Positions 7,247 through 8,480 of a DNA stretch of 8,480 bases are shown in pieces (the stretch's first letter is position 1; each line of letters begins with the position of its first letter). The stretch comes from JAAYZK01 sp964535025 (GTDB taxonomy: Bacteria > Planctomycetota > Phycisphaerae > SM23-33 > FEN-1343): contig CAZHRW010000259.1 in NCBI GenBank assembly GCA_964535025.1, positions 1 through 8,480 of the forward strand, given 5' to 3'. The notes below the pieces were generated by a model, which saw only the letters and a list, made by a program, of their open reading frames with translations, did no database searches and was not told the origin of the DNA. A program made the translations under genes and the position numbers.

Positions 7247-8480
7247 CTACGGGGCCGTGATTAGCGGCAGGGCCGTGCCGCCGCCGGTGAGGTGGGTCAT
7301 GACGATCGTCCAGTCGGCGGCGTTGACCTTGCCGTCGCGGTTGTGGTCGCACGGGTTGTCGAGGGCGGCCGGGAGGCCGAAGTTCACCTTGAGCACGGCG
7401 AAATCGTCCAGGTCGACGTCGCCGTCCAGGTCGTAGTCGCCGTCGGCGAAGGTCACGCCGTCGCCGGCACGGCCGAAATTGGCCTTGAGCGTGGCGAAGT
7501 CGTCCAGATCCAGTCCGGCGACGTGACCGGCGCACTCGACGGCGTCGGCGTCGGTCACGCGGGCGTCGGCGGTCGAATCGCCCGACTCGCCGGGCGCGCT
7601 GCCGACGTAGAACGTCTCGTCGGCCACCAACCCGGTGACGGCGTTGGCGACCATCGTGACCCTCAGCCACGTGCCCACGATCGTTCCGTCCGGCCAGGTG
7701 AGCGTGACACGATCCGACCGCCCCGACCCGGCCCCGAAGCGAACCGCCACGGACGGCTCGACGGCCACGGGCGTCCAGGCGGCGCCGTCGCCGACGCTGC
7801 AGAGGAACTCGGCGGCGGTCGGCGCCGCCGGCAGGTTGACCACGTCGATCATCACGCCGTTGAGGCCCGCGTCGTAGCCGGTGTAGTTGGCGAACGTCGC
7901 CGGGCCGCTCCGCAGCGGCGTCTTGTCCGGCGCGATGGCATCGTCATCATCGGCGTTGGCCGCCGGGTCGTCGCCGTCGAAGCTGGAGTTGTTGTAGAAG
8001 ACGTACCGGCCGACCACCTCGGACGGCGGGGCCGTCGCCATGACCAGCTCGATCCCGTCGCCGGTGCCGAGGTTGCGGGAATACTGCTTGTCGACGCCGT
8101 TGTTCCAGTGCTCGTGAACGCCCAGTGAGGCCATGCGGACGCCGTCGTTCTCCGGATCGTAAAACGTCCCCGACGGCGGATCGTCGGCCAGGGCGCCCTC
8201 ATGGAGGTAATCGTCCGTGCCGGCGATGTGCGGCAGGTGCTCGTTGCGGTGGTGCTCGGCGTCGGTGAAAGGGTAGTCGTCCCACGAGACGCGGTCTTCC
8301 TCGTACCAGAAGTCGAAGCCGACCGAGTCGATGGCGATCGGGTCCTGGCTGATGAACACGCTGGAGGGGTAGTCGTCGTTAAACGGGCTCATCCGCCACG
8401 GCTGCGGCGGGCAGACCCCCCCCCAGCCGTACCCGCCCCACAGCCCGTCGAGGATGTACAGCAGCGTCTTGCCGCCGGTG
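7247..8480 (-). CDS. DUF362-like secreted protein with dockerin-like tail (N-terminus outside window)
   Basis: The frame is open from the right window edge to a TAG at 7247-7249, giving 410 residues; the first in-window ATG (8390-8392) is internal, since the upstream residues (KTLLYILDGLWGG, then YGWGG and PPQPWR) continue the same domain. The block PSSVFISQDPIAIDSVGFDF, then GTDDYLHEGALADDPPSG, FYDPENDG, SLGVHEHWNN and DKQYSRNLG resembles the C-terminal part of DUF362-type proteins as found in secreted forms. A beta-rich stretch follows (VDVVNLPAAPTAAEF to VGSAPGES style, hydrophobic strands), then three dockerin-like repeats. The role of DUF362 is unknown; some members carry Fe-S clusters, but no such motif is visible in this part. 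The stop lies 8 bases from the stop of the activator gene, so the two genes converge. The family call comes from recalled motifs and is moderately sure; reading frame and truncation are certain. Confidence 0.8.
   Translation of the reverse strand, partial: TGGKTLLYILDGLWGGYGWGGVCPPQPWRMSPFNDDYPSSVFISQDPIAIDSVGFDFWYEEDRVSWDDYPFTDAEHHRNEHLPHIAGTDDYLHEGALADDPPSGTFYDPENDGVRMASLGVHEHWNNGVDKQYSRNLGTGDGIELVMATAPPSEVVGRYVFYNNSSFDGDDPAANADDDDAIAPDKTPLRSGPATFANYTGYDAGLNGVMIDVVNLPAAPTAAEFLCSVGDGAAWTPVAVEPSVAVRFGAGSGRSDRVTLTWPDGTIVGTWLRVTMVANAVTGLVADETFYVGSAPGESGDSTADARVTDADAVECAGHVAGLDLDDFATLKANFGRAGDGVTFADGDYDLDGDVDLDDFAVLKVNFGLPAALDNPCDHNRDGKVNAADWTIVMTHLTGGGTALPLITAP
7283..7513 (-). other. Three dockerin-like repeats at the C-terminus of the DUF362-like protein
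   Basis: In protein order: a unit with a degenerate calcium loop ending LDLDDFATLKANFG (7472-7513), a complete unit with loop DYDLDGDVDLDD and helix DDFAVLKVNFG (7376-7444), and a complete unit with loop DHNRDGKVNAAD and helix DWTIVMTHLTG (7283-7348). The last two form a dockerin-like pair; the first appears to be an extra decayed copy. The second unit is very close to the tail of the plus-strand protein at the left window edge. Confidence 0.8.

Noticed and set aside
7264..7281. Hairpin GCGGCA-N6-TGCCGC just past the activator stop, as its terminator
   Set aside because: Only 6 bp of stem, no U tract, and it lies inside the coding end of the DUF362-like gene; expected often in such GC-rich sequence.
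8390..8392. ATG as the start of the DUF362-like protein
   Set aside because: The frame stays open upstream to the window edge with domain-like sequence, and starting here would remove any export signal.
8416..8424. Run of nine C as a phase-variable tract or frameshift
   Set aside because: The reading frame of the DUF362-like protein is continuous and family-like on both sides of the run (GLWGG to PWRMS), so no shift is indicated; length variation cannot be judged from one sequence.

Overview
The window is high-GC bacterial DNA that most resembles Planctomycetota, probably a Phycisphaerae-type lineage. The main clue is that the proteins cut off at the two window ends (C-terminus at the left, C-terminus of a minus-strand gene at the right) carry EF-hand/dockerin-like tails of the form D-x-D-x-D-G-D-V-D-L-D-D-F-A-x-L-K-x-N-F-G, a tail common on secreted proteins of that phylum. 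The taxonomic call is an inference from protein style, not from a marker gene.

Layout: (1) 2-181, plus strand, the last 59 residues of a secreted dockerin-tailed protein; (2) 209-238, a perfect 13-bp hairpin between convergent genes, a likely bidirectional terminator; (3) 278-5636, minus strand, a tight four-gene operon transcribed in the order thioredoxin (5310-5636), 12-TM RND/MMPL exporter (2577-5282), LolA-like outer-membrane lipoprotein-sorting-type protein (1705-2580), DUF1302-like outer-membrane barrel (278-1708); the last three are joined by ATGA stop/start overlaps; (4) 5637-5876, a 240-bp divergent regulatory region; (5) 5877-7238, plus strand, a PAS / AAA+ / Fis-type sigma-54 activator; (6) 7247-8480, minus strand, a DUF362-like secreted protein with three C-terminal dockerin-like repeats, truncated by the window end.

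The most interesting point is how the regulator and operon fit together. The minus-strand leader of the operon carries an exact sigma-54 -24/-12 element (TGGCAC-N5-TTGC), and a weaker sigma-54-like element with the invariant GG/GC at the correct spacing lies just upstream of the activator gene. Two adjacent inverted repeats lie almost exactly midway between the two predicted start sites and are candidate activator-binding sites. The picture is a self-contained module: a cytoplasmic PAS-sensing sigma-54 activator that switches on a trans-envelope hydrophobic-substrate (lipid-like) transport system together with a cytoplasmic thioredoxin, and perhaps autoregulates. All three envelope proteins of the operon contain no cysteine at all, so the thioredoxin cannot be there to service their disulfides. 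The substrate, the signal sensed by the PAS domain, and the role of the thioredoxin are unknown from sequence alone.
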